Source of the DNA: a virus | Virus record (IMG/VR): IMGVR_UViG_3300031643_000004 | Location: 1-40,128 of that record | DNA length: 40,128 nucleotides | Direction: 5' to 3' (one strand) | Shown here: piece after piece, positions 1 through 6,796 of the stretch | Layout: the number at the start of each line of letters is the position of its first letter | How positions within the stretch are numbered: position 1 is the first letter of the stretch | The notes under the pieces: generated by a model | The model's database searches: none | What the model was told of the DNA's origin: nothing | What the model saw: the letters and a program-made list of their open reading frames with translations, nothing else | Translations under genes and position numbers: made by a program

Positions 1-55
1 GTTTACAGGCTTAAAAGTTGTAGATTTCTAATATCCCCCCTCTTTATTTTAATTT

Positions 56-424
56 TTACTTATTGCCGAAGGCTCCATCTTCCTTGGCAGTCTTAACCGA
101 ATGATGATAGTGGCAGAGGGCCTGCCAGTTATTTTCATCCCAAAATAGAACAGAGTCACCTTTGGTAGCTATTATATGGTCAACCTCAGTGGCGGCTATA
201 ACTTGCCCTTCCTTTAGACATTCCACACAAAGAGGATGTTCCCTTAAATATCTAACACGGGCCTTTCGCCATCTCCTATCATATCCGCGTTGAGTGGAAG
301 AACCTCGTTCCTTATCTTGCTGCCTCTGTAATTCTTTTTTGTGTTTCGCACAATACCCACTCTTATCAATGCTAAGATGGGGGCAGCCCGGTATTTTGCA
401 TGGGGAGGCTGGTTTATATGGCAT
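56..424 (-). CDS. HNH endonuclease next to the packaging site
   Basis: 122 residues. The N-terminal part carries a Cys/His cluster (C9, C14, C25, H28). The C-terminal HNH core runs from a CVEC pair through EVDHI to an N-x-Q-x-LC-x-x-CHH-like block (QALCHYHH), as in the phage HNH nucleases encoded just before TerS. The start follows a good AAGGAG site. On a circular map the gene lies about 135 bases upstream of TerS; in HK97-type phages such HNH proteins assist terminase in cutting packaging DNA. The role is inferred from family and position. Confidence 0.9.
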   Translation of the reverse strand: MPYKPASPCKIPGCPHLSIDKSGYCAKHKKELQRQQDKERGSSTQRGYDRRWRKARVRYLREHPLCVECLKEGQVIAATEVDHIIATKGDSVLFWDENNWQALCHYHHSVKTAKEDGAFGNK

Positions 425-433
425 ATTTGCTCC

Positions 434-646
434 TTAATGACCATTTCTAGCCCTGAGCCAAATAATTAACTCTGACATTGCTTCCTTCATGTCCTTAATT
501 GCTTCGTTATAGTCCTTAACAACACCAATCAAGCGATCTTCCATGAACATTCTGTCCTGTCGCATCTGCCCCACTAAATGCCTCAGGAAAAAGAAGAGTG
601 CTGCTGCTAATATTCCAGCTATGCCTAAGTCTAAAAACTCAATCAT
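434..646 (-). CDS. Small single-span membrane protein, holin-like (BhlA/UviB-type architecture)
   Basis: 70 residues. A hydrophobic segment at about residues 4-22 is followed by a charged, probably coiled-coil tail rich in E/K/D. This matches the layout of BhlA/UviB-type holins: one N-terminal span and a charged helix. Its ATG lies one base after the stop of the 21-residue ORF (TAA-A-ATG), which suggests translational coupling, and it is followed 9 bases later by the HNH gene. The holin role is inferred from topology and place only, and no endolysin gene is seen nearby. Confidence 0.7.
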   Translation of the reverse strand: MIEFLDLGIAGILAAALFFFLRHLVGQMRQDRMFMEDRLIGVVKDYNEAIKDMKEAMSELIIWLRARNGH

Positions 647-647
647 T

Positions 648-713
648 TTATTCCTCTTCTTCCTCTAAAGTCGTCCCGTCCTCAGTCCATGTAAAGTTAT
701 CGTTCAATTCCAT
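648..713 (-). CDS. 21-residue acidic small ORF
   Basis: A short ORF starting with MELND and ending in five glutamates. It has a perfect GGAGGT site five bases before its ATG. It overlaps the 3' end of the upstream zinc-binding gene by 17 bases and ends one base before the start of the holin-like gene. It may encode a micropeptide or simply serve as a leader that couples translation. No family is recognised. Confidence 0.45.
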   Translation of the reverse strand: MELNDNFTWTEDGTTLEEEEE

Positions 714-888
714 CTTTTACCTCCGGGCATTTGATGTGTATTCGATAAAATTTAGTGGTTCTCTGCCCCTGAGATTCAACATATCTTCCCTGTAGATAAT
801 AAGGCGTTTTCGGCTTTATCGGCTGTCCGCATTTGGCGCACTTATGCTCATAATTGCTTACGCATTGGCGCGGTCCTTCTATACTCAT
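697..888 (-). CDS. Small zinc-finger-like protein
   Basis: 63 residues from the ATG at 888. A CAKCGQ pair is followed about 30 residues later by an H-x-K-C motif, so a single zinc site is likely. The ATG was preferred over an in-frame TTG two codons upstream because it overlaps the previous stop as TGATG and has AAGGG upstream. It sits among small membrane proteins before the late genes. Function unknown. Confidence 0.7.
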   Translation of the reverse strand: MSIEGPRQCVSNYEHKCAKCGQPIKPKTPYYLQGRYVESQGQRTTKFYRIHIKCPEVKDGIER

Positions 889-1133
889 CAGCAACCCTTA
901 AAAATACAGGCCATAACTGCGACAAACGCTATTAGCGATAACACGCCTAAACCCAGGCCAGCCTTGTAATAGTGTAATTCACTCCTCATCTTTTCCTCAC
1001 TGCCGTAAATCTCGTTTATGGTTAGCCAGTCAGTTCTACGGCATGAAACACCATCGCCCCAGCCTATGACTAGAGCGTGCCATTCCTGGTGCTCATTGAG
1101 AAATTCCTTTATCCACTTAAACGGCGGTATCAT
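888..1133 (-). CDS. Small protein with C-terminal membrane anchor
   Basis: 81 residues. The first 55 are polar, with tryptophans and charged residues. A hydrophobic segment (about residues 58-78) ends in a short KGC tail, so the protein is probably tail-anchored in the inner membrane. Its start overlaps the previous stop by four bases (ATGA) and its stop overlaps the next start. It could belong to a lysis cluster as a spanin- or antiholin-like factor, but no family is recognised. Confidence 0.7.
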   Translation of the reverse strand: MIPPFKWIKEFLNEHQEWHALVIGWGDGVSCRRTDWLTINEIYGSEEKMRSELHYYKAGLGLGVLSLIAFVAVMACIFKGC

Positions 1134-1408
1134 GTCACCAACTTATTCACAATATCCTGGGAAGACCAGCCAAATGTAAAGGCAAATACAAAGACATACT
1201 CACCCGAGACCGGGAAACTCGGCAGTATCAATATAGTGGTGATGAGGGCAACAATAAGGTTAAATACCAGCGTCCAGACGAATCTACTTTCCCACTTGAT
1301 TTGCTGCCCTAACTTTGCTGCCTCGCTTTTCTTCTTCAGCCAGGGATATACAGCTCTCAGGAAACAGCCCAGGAATATACCGAGTGCTACGATGATTTCG
1401 GTCTCCAT
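1130..1408 (-). CDS. Small multi-span membrane protein (holin candidate)
   Basis: 92 residues with probable membrane spans at about 5-23, 43-63 and 68-85, and a lysine-rich loop (KKKSEAAK) between the first two. The ATG at 1408 is chosen because an AAGGGGGTGA site precedes it; the GTG at 1414 would lie inside that site. The gene begins immediately after the hairpin terminator that ends the candidate RNA, so its expression may depend on read-through. A holin role is plausible from size and topology but not shown. Confidence 0.75.
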   Translation of the reverse strand: METEIIVALGIFLGCFLRAVYPWLKKKSEAAKLGQQIKWESRFVWTLVFNLIVALITTILILPSFPVSGEYVFVFAFTFGWSSQDIVNKLVT

Positions 1409-1420
1409 GCTCACCCCCTT

Positions 1421-1450
1421 AAATGCGAAAAGCCACCCTGAAAGGTGGCT
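1421..1450 (-). terminator. Hairpin terminator/attenuator before the small membrane genes
   Basis: A perfect 7-bp stem, AGCCACC/GGTGGCT (1431-1437 with 1444-1450), with a 6-nt loop. On the minus strand it is followed by TTTCGCATTT. The U-run is short, so termination may be partial. It lies right before the ribosome binding site of the gene starting at 1408. Confidence 0.65.
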
Positions 1451-1600
1451 CTAAAATGCAAGGAGCCTGACATCATTGCCAAGCTCCTCTCTCCATATTG
1501 CCCGAAGTCGGCTGGCCAAGCAAACTTCGGGTTCCCTAGGGATTGTTTAGTTCCGGGGACACACCCCGGCTTCCCGGGAGGCGCAGCTTTTCCACGCCTT
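1425..1600 (-). ncRNA. Candidate structured RNA, about 175 nt, with own promoter and terminator
   Basis: There is no convincing protein gene between 1409 and 1644. The minus-strand transcript can form successive hairpins. They pair 1579-1583 with 1595-1599 (5 bp), 1553-1558 with 1564-1569 (CCGGGG/CCCCGG), 1524-1531 with 1501-1508 (8 bp, perfect), 1477-1487 with 1462-1472 (11 bp) and the terminator stem 1431-1450. The 11-bp stem has two G-U pairs on the minus strand, which would be A-C mismatches on the plus strand, so the minus strand is probably the functional one. A TTGACA box lies 30 bases upstream. I do not recognise it as any known RNA family. Confidence 0.6.
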
Positions 1601-1606
1601 GTCAAT

Positions 1607-1636
1607 AGGGTAGCACGAATAATAAACTTTTGTCAA
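1607..1636 (-). promoter_or_regulatory. Probable sigma70 promoter of the candidate RNA and pre-late genes
   Basis: A perfect TTGACA -35 box (1631-1636), an 18-base spacer and a weak -10, TACCCT (1607-1612). Transcription would start near 1600. It begins right after the stop of the upstream gene (1645). On the circular map it is the promoter candidate nearest the late operon. Confidence 0.5.
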
Positions 1637-1644
1637 GCCCATTT

Positions 1645-2082
1645 TTACGACATTTTTATCGCTTTTTTGTGGTATTTCCGATCCTTTACCCAGCCAGAAA
1701 AAGACCTCGGTTTCCTATCCCAGCCAGCCACATAATACAAGGCATCTTTGGCGTTATCGCTGAGGTATATCATTCTATCCCGATTGATACATTCTTCTTT
1801 GAGAAGCAAGCCCCGCCAGCCGGTAGTTTCAATCCGAGAGTCTATTTCCGAGATAATCAGGGTTGCCTTCACAAAGCGCCCTTCAGTTATCGTCTGCCGA
1901 CCTCGAACTCCACCCTCAACCAAGCTTTCAGGAGAAGGCCATAACCCTTGTCTCAGAATCCAAGCATATTTTAACGCCCAGAAAACCTGTTGAGCACACC
2001 ACCTGAATTCAGAAAATGAATACCACTCTTTGCCAGGGCAGCCCTTCCAGCTTTTACACTTCCGGCAATCGAGCTCAGCCAT
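1645..2082 (-). CDS. Phage protein with N-terminal Cys cluster, possible regulator
   Basis: 145 residues. The N-terminus has a C-x-x-C-x-x-W-x-G-C-P cluster (C6, C9, C15) followed by a tryptophan-rich stretch. The C-terminus is basic. No strong Shine-Dalgarno site precedes the start. The position, just upstream of the pre-late promoter, is where many temperate phages keep a late-transcription regulator (ArpU/RinA type), but I cannot see a firm HTH. Function unknown. Confidence 0.7.
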   Translation of the reverse strand: MAELDCRKCKSWKGCPGKEWYSFSEFRWCAQQVFWALKYAWILRQGLWPSPESLVEGGVRGRQTITEGRFVKATLIISEIDSRIETTGWRGLLLKEECINRDRMIYLSDNAKDALYYVAGWDRKPRSFSGWVKDRKYHKKAIKMS

Positions 2083-2132
2083 TAAAATCCATAACTAAAG
2101 TAATCCCCTATAATCCTTGCAGTCTTGGCAGT

Positions 2133-2531
2133 TCAAATTAGCTCCATAACTTTCTGCTTATATTCCTTACTGTGTTCATAGACATGACATTTGTGGCAAA
2201 GAACTCGCAGATTGTATGGCATATTTAGGCGATGCCATGTTCTATCCTCACCATTTAGCGGAATAATGTGATGAACCTCCATGCCACTTCGTTCTGCCCA
2301 GCTTCCTTCGCCCAAAAGTGGCACATCCATACAACCACGCCCACAGCGTTGACACCTCTCGCCAGCCCGCTTAAATGCATCGTGGCTAGCAGTTTGCCAA
2401 AAGAATAGATGCTTATAAAATTCGGCACATTTATCAGAACAATAGACCCTGCGACTTTTAGGTAATTCACCACCGCACATGACACAGATTCCCTGATTCT
2501 CATAGCCTGTGCAAACTACTTTGAGTTTCAT
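2133..2531 (-). CDS. HNH endonuclease with N-terminal zinc finger
   Basis: 132 residues. A CVMCGGEL-type zinc finger with a second Cys pair (YCSDKC) is followed by another CQRCGRGC site. The HNH core then runs EVHHIIPL to NLRVLCHKCHVYEH. This is a standard phage HNH arrangement. Its start overlaps the end of the previous gene by four bases and has a GGAGGG site. It may be a homing-type or structure-cutting nuclease; the substrate is unknown. Confidence 0.85.
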   Translation of the reverse strand: MKLKVVCTGYENQGICVMCGGELPKSRRVYCSDKCAEFYKHLFFWQTASHDAFKRAGERCQRCGRGCMDVPLLGEGSWAERSGMEVHHIIPLNGEDRTWHRLNMPYNLRVLCHKCHVYEHSKEYKQKVMELI

Positions 2532-2737
2532 CTTTCCCTCCCCTGACTATCAATACTATAATTAGCCGTCTGTCGCATGAGCTTGTCTATCTCTGAAATG
2601 TCCTCTAGCTTTGTCTCGCACTGAATAGCCCGCTCATGCCTTGCAGGTGCTAGGAATTGTTTGCCAAACTTCTCTTCATAGAAGCCAGCTAACTTCTGCC
2701 TATTCTCGTTGCTTAAAATCTGCCATAAGGTAGCCAT
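2528..2737 (-). CDS. Small phage protein, unknown
   Basis: 69 residues from the ATG at 2737; a longer in-frame TTG start at 2749 is possible. Charged, probably helical, with no recognisable motif. It overlaps the 3' end of the LuxR-type gene by 25 bases in a different frame and overlaps the HNH gene start by four bases, so it is likely translated from the same message. Confidence 0.55.
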   Translation of the reverse strand: MATLWQILSNENRQKLAGFYEEKFGKQFLAPARHERAIQCETKLEDISEIDKLMRQTANYSIDSQGRER

Positions 2738-2973
2738 CTTCGGAACCAACCCTTACGGATAGCGTAGGAAGTAGCGCCGACCCTGTTTCTAACCCCTAGC
2801 TTTTGGTAGATATGCTGGACATGGTTTTTGACTGTCTGATGCCCGATGCCCATGTGGCAGGCGATTTCCTTGTTCTGCCAGCCCCGGCACATATAGCGCA
2901 GAACCTCAGTCTCCCTTCTGGTGAGGGGTTTCCGTCTTATCCCCAGCATCCGCTCTAACCACTCTTTAATCAT
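2713..2973 (-). CDS. LuxR-type (GerE) helix-turn-helix protein
   Basis: 86 residues, almost all of it a LuxR C-terminal DNA-binding domain. LTRRETEVLRYMCRGW opens the domain, NKEIACHMGIGHQTVKNH forms the recognition HTH, and HIYQKLGVRNR closes it. No sensor or receiver domain is attached. The ATG lies six bases after the U-run of a strong terminator and lacks a Shine-Dalgarno site. An internal ATG at 2949 behind GAGCGG is an alternative. Translation may need read-through of the terminator. It probably regulates phage transcription; the target is unknown. Confidence 0.85.
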   Translation of the reverse strand: MIKEWLERMLGIRRKPLTRRETEVLRYMCRGWQNKEIACHMGIGHQTVKNHVQHIYQKLGVRNRVGATSYAIRKGWFRRWLPYGRF

Positions 2974-2978
2974 CGTAA

Positions 2979-3025
2979 TAAAAAAAGAGGCGAGCCCCCG
3001 GGTTTCCCCGGTAAAGCCCGCCTCT
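2979..3025 (-). terminator. Strong intrinsic terminator
   Basis: A 10-bp stem (3016-3025 with 2986-2995, one G-U pair) encloses an inner CCGGG/CCCGG stem closed by a GAAA tetraloop. On the minus strand it is followed by seven U residues. It ends the transcript that includes the 75-residue gene, and it is also the leader of the LuxR-type gene. Confidence 0.85.
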
Positions 3026-3047
3026 CGTTTCCCGAGTCAGCGTCTAG

Positions 3048-3275
3048 TTAGCTTCTACAATTTCTCATTATCGTCTTTAATGCTTTATTTGTTACTTTGT
3101 GTGTATTAAGTATATTTGCTATCACTCGCCCATTATAGGAAATTGTTATTTTTTGTTCGGGGTAATGACGATGAATATTTTGCTGAAGCCAATCCCAACC
3201 ACAGAGAGGAAATACTTTAGCTTCAATAAAAGCTAGTCTTATATCTGTATAATCTTGGTCAATTATGGCTCTCAT
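3048..3275 (-). CDS. Small phage protein, unknown
   Basis: 75 residues, starting MRAIIDQDY, with an AGAAGG site before the ATG. The middle may form beta strands (KITISYNGRVIANIL). No family recognised. It is the last gene before the strong terminator at 2979-3025. Confidence 0.65.
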   Translation of the reverse strand: MRAIIDQDYTDIRLAFIEAKVFPLCGWDWLQQNIHRHYPEQKITISYNGRVIANILNTHKVTNKALKTIMRNCRS

Positions 3276-3285
3276 TTTACCTTCT

Positions 3286-3498
3286 TTACTTTAGCAATCC
3301 TGCCCTCCGTGCAAACTTGTCGAACATTATTGTCTCATAGCCAGTGCCATCTTCGCAAGGAATCTCAGCCTTGACTGGTATCCCGTCCTGAAAGACCAGC
3401 TCCCGGATACGCCCGTAGGGATGCTGGCGCCCCCACTCAATCAAGGCAGCTTGTAGGGGAGTTAGCCTACACTCTACGAGCTTTATGCCATCTAGCAT
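3286..3498 (-). CDS. Small phage protein, unknown
   Basis: 70 residues. No motif recognised. The sequence LTPLQAALIEWGRQHPYG looks helical and the rest mixed. It begins six bases after the previous stop with no clear ribosome binding site, so translation may be coupled to the upstream gene. Confidence 0.6.
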   Translation of the reverse strand: MLDGIKLVECRLTPLQAALIEWGRQHPYGRIRELVFQDGIPVKAEIPCEDGTGYETIMFDKFARRAGLLK

Positions 3499-3504
3499 GA
3501 CTGT

Positions 3505-3699
3505 TTATCGTGGTCTTTTTTGACCATCTAGTATTTCCCGCTTGTAGAAATTCTCATCAGCGTCCATCACTACGACACCGTTTGGTGCACGGTAAATATT
3601 ACTCTTCCTTATCAGATGAAAGATACCCTCCCAAGTAATCATCACCTTAGCTGTCTTGGGATATTTTGCAAGTTCCTCTCTTAATTCTCCTATGTTCAT
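3505..3699 (-). CDS. Small phage protein of the 'reduce to LREELAKYP' type, unknown
   Basis: 64 residues. The opening, MNIGELREELAKYPKTAKV, resembles the short early phage and plasmid proteins that start with a helix, then D/K-x-x-V and a strand. A TAGGAG site precedes the start. It is the first gene after an extended -10 promoter at 3737-3745, so it probably leads a small early operon. Function unknown. Confidence 0.65.
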   Translation of the reverse strand: MNIGELREELAKYPKTAKVMITWEGIFHLIRKSNIYRAPNGVVVMDADENFYKREILDGQKRPR

Positions 3700-3736
3700 T
3701 CTAATACTCCTAGCTTTATGCCTTCCATCTGATTCT

Positions 3737-3745
3737 ATTATATCA
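3737..3745 (-). promoter_or_regulatory. Extended -10 promoter
   Basis: TGATATAAT on the minus strand is a perfect TATAAT with an extended TG. No good -35 is visible, as is usual for this promoter class. Transcription would start near 3730, about 30 bases before the start of the 64-residue gene. Confidence 0.55.
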
Positions 3746-3763
3746 CTCCTAGATTAAGCTACT

Positions 3764-5386
3764 TCAGATATTTAACTCCATTGCCAAAGGAATCCCTTGC
3801 AGTTCCTTGACCGTCAGTTTGCAATAACCAGGGTTAAGGTCTATCCCTATGGTCCTCCGGCCTAATCTCTTGGCCACTGCCAGCGCCTTGCCGCTACCAC
3901 AGAACGGGTCCAGAACTACGCCCGGTTCCCAACCTACATTACAGCCACAGTCGGTGTACTCAGCCGTGGGTGTTTCAGTCGGTGCCCAGCCCGTCGAATC
4001 TACCTTTGTCGGGGTATTGCCTGGTTGGTGTGCTGGCTCACGTTTATTTATATGCCCGGTACGCTCATAGATTCGTTCCCTTGCCTTGCCACAGCTCTTA
4101 CAGACTTGAGACGGACACCCCGCTAATATCGGTGTCTCGCATAACTTCTCAGGGAAGGTGGCAAAGTGAGCTTCAGGATAAGGTTGCGTGGTTATCTCCC
4201 AGACATCACGCTTGTTGCGGCCAAAAGGTAGCCAAGTCTCGCCAGTGTATTTGTTCCAATCCTTGTGTGCCTGCTTGCCATCAGCCTGCAGCGATTTGAC
4301 CTGAAATTCGGGTGTATCTCTTAATAGCTGCCCCTTTGAATGTGTGTTATCGCCTTGGGGTTCAAACTGCTGCTCAAACCAATAATCACGTCCCGACCAG
4401 AAAGAATATTTTATTTGTCCCGTGCCTTTACATCTTTTGCATTCACCAACCTTATCTCGGTGATACCTTGCTCGTGGACTACCCATACTCTCAGCCATAG
4501 ATTCTTCAATCTTAGTTTCTTTCTCTTTTTTAATTTCACCCGTTCCTTTACAATTAGGGCAGACCCGCCATTCCCAATCCTCCCCTTCCGCCCCGTGAAT
4601 ACCTAAAGGCATTTTGGCTACTACTTTGCGTGTTTTCTCATTTACCCAATATTGAGCGGTGTTAGACTTAACAAAGAAGAATAAATGTTCCCAAGAGCCT
4701 GTGAACCTGTCCTTTACGCTCTCAGGCATGGGATTCGGCTTGTTCCAGACAATATCGTTCCTGAGTATCCAGCCGTTTTCTACCATAGTCAGAGCAAAAC
4801 GAGAGGGGATTAAGCAGAGGGATTTAGAAGGATAATCCGGCATATTTCTTGATGGCGAATAGTCAAGAGGTAAATCTTGCTCATTCCCTCCAGCTATTGA
4901 TTGTGGTTTATTTGTTTTACGAGTACCGGAGGCGTAACTATCATCTATATTCACCCAGCAAGTGCCTGTCTTTTTGAGGACTCGTTGCACCTCATTGAAG
5001 ATTTGAATTAGATGGGATATGTAGAGTTCTATGGTAGGCTCAAGGCCGAGTTCGCCACGCCAAGCGTTGCATTTGAGGCAGAAGCCAGCCTTGAGGTTTG
5101 ATGTCTTGTGAGTGTGCGCCAAGGCATAGCCGCTACTTAATACCTCCTCCTGGGTGCCGGAATGAAAGTTGCGGTTCTCATGTAATAGGCTTGTCTTATA
5201 CTCGCCCCACTCATGCTCGCAATGATTATCTCCCCAAATCTGAGGCTCTGTTTTGTAGGTCCTGAGTCCCCAGTATGGCGGTGAGGTCATAACACAATCC
5301 ACTGAGTTAGACGGCATCGCCTGAAGTTCGGTCAAGGCGTGTCCTTGGTAGACCGTGGCACCAGGCTCTTGATAATAGGGTTTCAT
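3764..5386 (-). CDS. Site-specific DNA methyltransferase (N4-cytosine/N6-adenine type) with zinc motifs
   Basis: 540 residues. Catalytic motif IV, SPPYWG, is at residues 35-40, and the AdoMet-binding motif DPFCGSG is at 493-499, which gives the beta-class order (IV before I). A 450-residue middle part, presumably for target recognition, carries a CLKC pair at 103-106 and two DnaJ-like CxxCxGxG motifs (276-283 and 316-323). It probably modifies phage DNA at a specific site to escape host restriction. No companion restriction enzyme is seen. The start overlaps the previous stop by four bases. Confidence 0.93.
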   Translation of the reverse strand: MKPYYQEPGATVYQGHALTELQAMPSNSVDCVMTSPPYWGLRTYKTEPQIWGDNHCEHEWGEYKTSLLHENRNFHSGTQEEVLSSGYALAHTHKTSNLKAGFCLKCNAWRGELGLEPTIELYISHLIQIFNEVQRVLKKTGTCWVNIDDSYASGTRKTNKPQSIAGGNEQDLPLDYSPSRNMPDYPSKSLCLIPSRFALTMVENGWILRNDIVWNKPNPMPESVKDRFTGSWEHLFFFVKSNTAQYWVNEKTRKVVAKMPLGIHGAEGEDWEWRVCPNCKGTGEIKKEKETKIEESMAESMGSPRARYHRDKVGECKRCKGTGQIKYSFWSGRDYWFEQQFEPQGDNTHSKGQLLRDTPEFQVKSLQADGKQAHKDWNKYTGETWLPFGRNKRDVWEITTQPYPEAHFATFPEKLCETPILAGCPSQVCKSCGKARERIYERTGHINKREPAHQPGNTPTKVDSTGWAPTETPTAEYTDCGCNVGWEPGVVLDPFCGSGKALAVAKRLGRRTIGIDLNPGYCKLTVKELQGIPLAMELNI

Positions 5387-5694
5387 GCTCTCAATATCTC
5401 AGCGATCCCCTCAATGTCCCCCGGGCGCCACAGGTAAACCTCTTGCCCGCATGCTTTGAGCTCGTCAAATACCTGTTGTTGTTCAGGAGTCATTTTGCCT
5501 TTCTCCGATTTCAATTCAGCGAATATAACTCGCTTTTGTTCGGGATTGATAAGAAATAGGTCCAGCATCCCCTTTGGGCTATGAATTGATGTCCAAGTAA
5601 ATAGAAATCTCCACCCGAAGAGCTTGCAGAGTGTCCGGATTTGCTCTCTCAGGTCTTTCTCAGTGACGGGGATGCGGTTGATCGTTCTTGGCAT
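5383..5694 (-). CDS. VRR-NUC domain nuclease
   Basis: 103 residues from the ATG at 5694. The pattern E-x-x-I-x-x-L-C, then GMLDLFLI, FAELKSEKGKMTPEQQ and VYLWRPGD is the stand-alone VRR-NUC fold: a PD-(D/E)xK nuclease with D and E-x-K catalytic residues. Phage versions act on branched or broken DNA. An in-frame TTG at 5703 is the alternative start. It overlaps a 48-residue gene upstream and the methyltransferase start downstream. Confidence 0.88.
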   Translation of the reverse strand: MPRTINRIPVTEKDLREQIRTLCKLFGWRFLFTWTSIHSPKGMLDLFLINPEQKRVIFAELKSEKGKMTPEQQQVFDELKACGQEVYLWRPGDIEGIAEILRA

Positions 5695-5806
5695 TGCCTT
5701 CAATCACTTTAAGAATCCTCTCAAGTAATTCCCTTATCTGTTTTAGATGCCATTCAATGCTTTTTCGCCATATTCGTTCGTTTTCTTCTTTTGCTCCATT
5801 ACTCAT
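5660..5806 (-). CDS. 48-residue helical protein
   Basis: A short ORF with a near-perfect GGAGGAG site two bases before the ATG, a four-base ATGA overlap with the gene before it and a 35-base overlap with the VRR-NUC gene. It is charged and probably one long helix (EWHLKQIRELLERILKVIEG). No family recognised, but the ribosome binding site and overlaps support a real gene. Confidence 0.6.
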   Translation of the reverse strand: MSNGAKEENERIWRKSIEWHLKQIRELLERILKVIEGNAKNDQPHPRH

Positions 5807-6171
5807 TTCTCCTCCTCTATCACTTTATATATTGCCCAGAAGAGAGCGAGGGCAGGGTCTTCGTCACTTGCATCACCTATAAATTCCTTGTTGTTAAAGC
5901 CTATCAGTTGCACATGAGCCTCAACTTTGCCCGTTGCCCTTATCTCGGTGTCAGAGCATAATTCCCAGCCCTTCCCTAAACTCCATGTAAATAGCTTCGG
6001 CACAGCCCACTTGAATAAATTGTTGAGGTCTATGGGGGGATAACCCCTGAAGCTAATATATGTATGGTCAGGAGAACGATATAGCCACTTTATATCAGGT
6101 TCAGGGTACTCTTCCTTATAGAACCCCCAGTGTTCCCAGAATTTCTTTATCTGTTCTTCAGTTGGTTTCAT
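5803..6171 (-). CDS. Phage protein, unknown
   Basis: 122 residues starting MKPTEEQIKKFWEHWGF. Rich in aromatic residues; the C-terminus DPALALFWAIYKVIEEEK is helical. It resembles early phage proteins that end in a P-x-x-AL-x-x-AI helix, but I cannot name a family. Coupled by overlaps to both neighbours. Confidence 0.7.
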   Translation of the reverse strand: MKPTEEQIKKFWEHWGFYKEEYPEPDIKWLYRSPDHTYISFRGYPPIDLNNLFKWAVPKLFTWSLGKGWELCSDTEIRATGKVEAHVQLIGFNNKEFIGDASDEDPALALFWAIYKVIEEEK

Positions 6172-6410
6172 TTCTTCACCTCATATCGGGACTTCAGGGA
6201 TTGCCATATTTCAGATAAGGCACTCCAGATGTCCCTTACATCACCACGAGGGTCAGTCCAGTCATCCCTTATTTTATCGGCAGCTTCATCGGCTTTGAAC
6301 TTTCGCTTACAAACGTTGCAATAGTAACGTTGTACGCCTTCGTAAACGCCATACTTAATGACTTTATTAGAGCCACAATGCGGGCAGGTTAAGCTCAAAA
6401 GTTCTGTCAT
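6168..6410 (-). CDS. Zinc-ribbon protein (transposase InsA-like N-terminus)
   Basis: 80 residues. CPHCGSNKVIKYG, GVQRYYC and NVCKRKF form a four-Cys zinc ribbon like the one at the N-terminus of IS1-type InsA and related transposases. There is no transposase domain behind it: the rest is an acidic, tryptophan-containing helix. It is probably a small DNA- or RNA-binding regulator rather than a transposase remnant, since it sits in frame in an overlapping early operon. Confidence 0.75.
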   Translation of the reverse strand: MTELLSLTCPHCGSNKVIKYGVYEGVQRYYCNVCKRKFKADEAADKIRDDWTDPRGDVRDIWSALSEIWQSLKSRYEVKK

Positions 6411-6796
6411 AGTAATATCGCTTGGCTCATTGCATCCTGTGGGTTGAGCGAAACTTCCGTCCCTGCTGCTAGGTCACTCTCATCCTCAACGTGGAACTTC
6501 GGAGACCACCATCGTCTCATCATCGTGCTGGCCTTTTTGAACGCTTTGAGTTCAAACGCCCTTATTAAATCATCGGGATAGAGATATCCGTTGTTGTAGA
6601 AATGACTAGCTAACATATTGCGAAATTCAATCGGGATATCGCTATAACTATCGTACCCACTTTCATAGTAAAACTTGGCTGCCCACCAACAGGCATAGCA
6701 CACAGGCCCCGCTGCCCATTGATGCTTCACAGGCTGTAATGGGCGGCCACAAGTTATACACTTTTGGCTGAGTAGCCCATTTTTATCTCTACTCAT
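6407..6796 (-). CDS. Zinc-finger phage protein, unknown
   Basis: 129 residues. The N-terminus has two Cys pairs (CITC and CYAC) around a basic loop. A tyrosine-rich middle and a basic KKASTMMRRWW segment follow. No catalytic motif seen. It overlaps both neighbours by four bases. Confidence 0.65.
   Translation of the reverse strand: MSRDKNGLLSQKCITCGRPLQPVKHQWAAGPVCYACWWAAKFYYESGYDSYSDIPIEFRNMLASHFYNNGYLYPDDLIRAFELKAFKKASTMMRRWWSPKFHVEDESDLAAGTEVSLNPQDAMSQAILL

Noticed and set aside
1-60. Long direct terminal repeats at the window ends
   Set aside because: The first 60 and last 80 bases share no obvious repeat, so terminal redundancy is not supported by the sequence.
1411-1605. A 64-residue open frame on the minus strand in the 1409-1644 gap
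   Set aside because: It starts at a TTG, is Pro/Gly-rich in arbitrary fashion and coincides with the hairpins; the RNA reading explains the sequence better.
6168-6410. Transposase remnant because of the InsA-like zinc ribbon
   Set aside because: No inverted repeats, no catalytic domain, and the gene is neatly coupled in the early operon.
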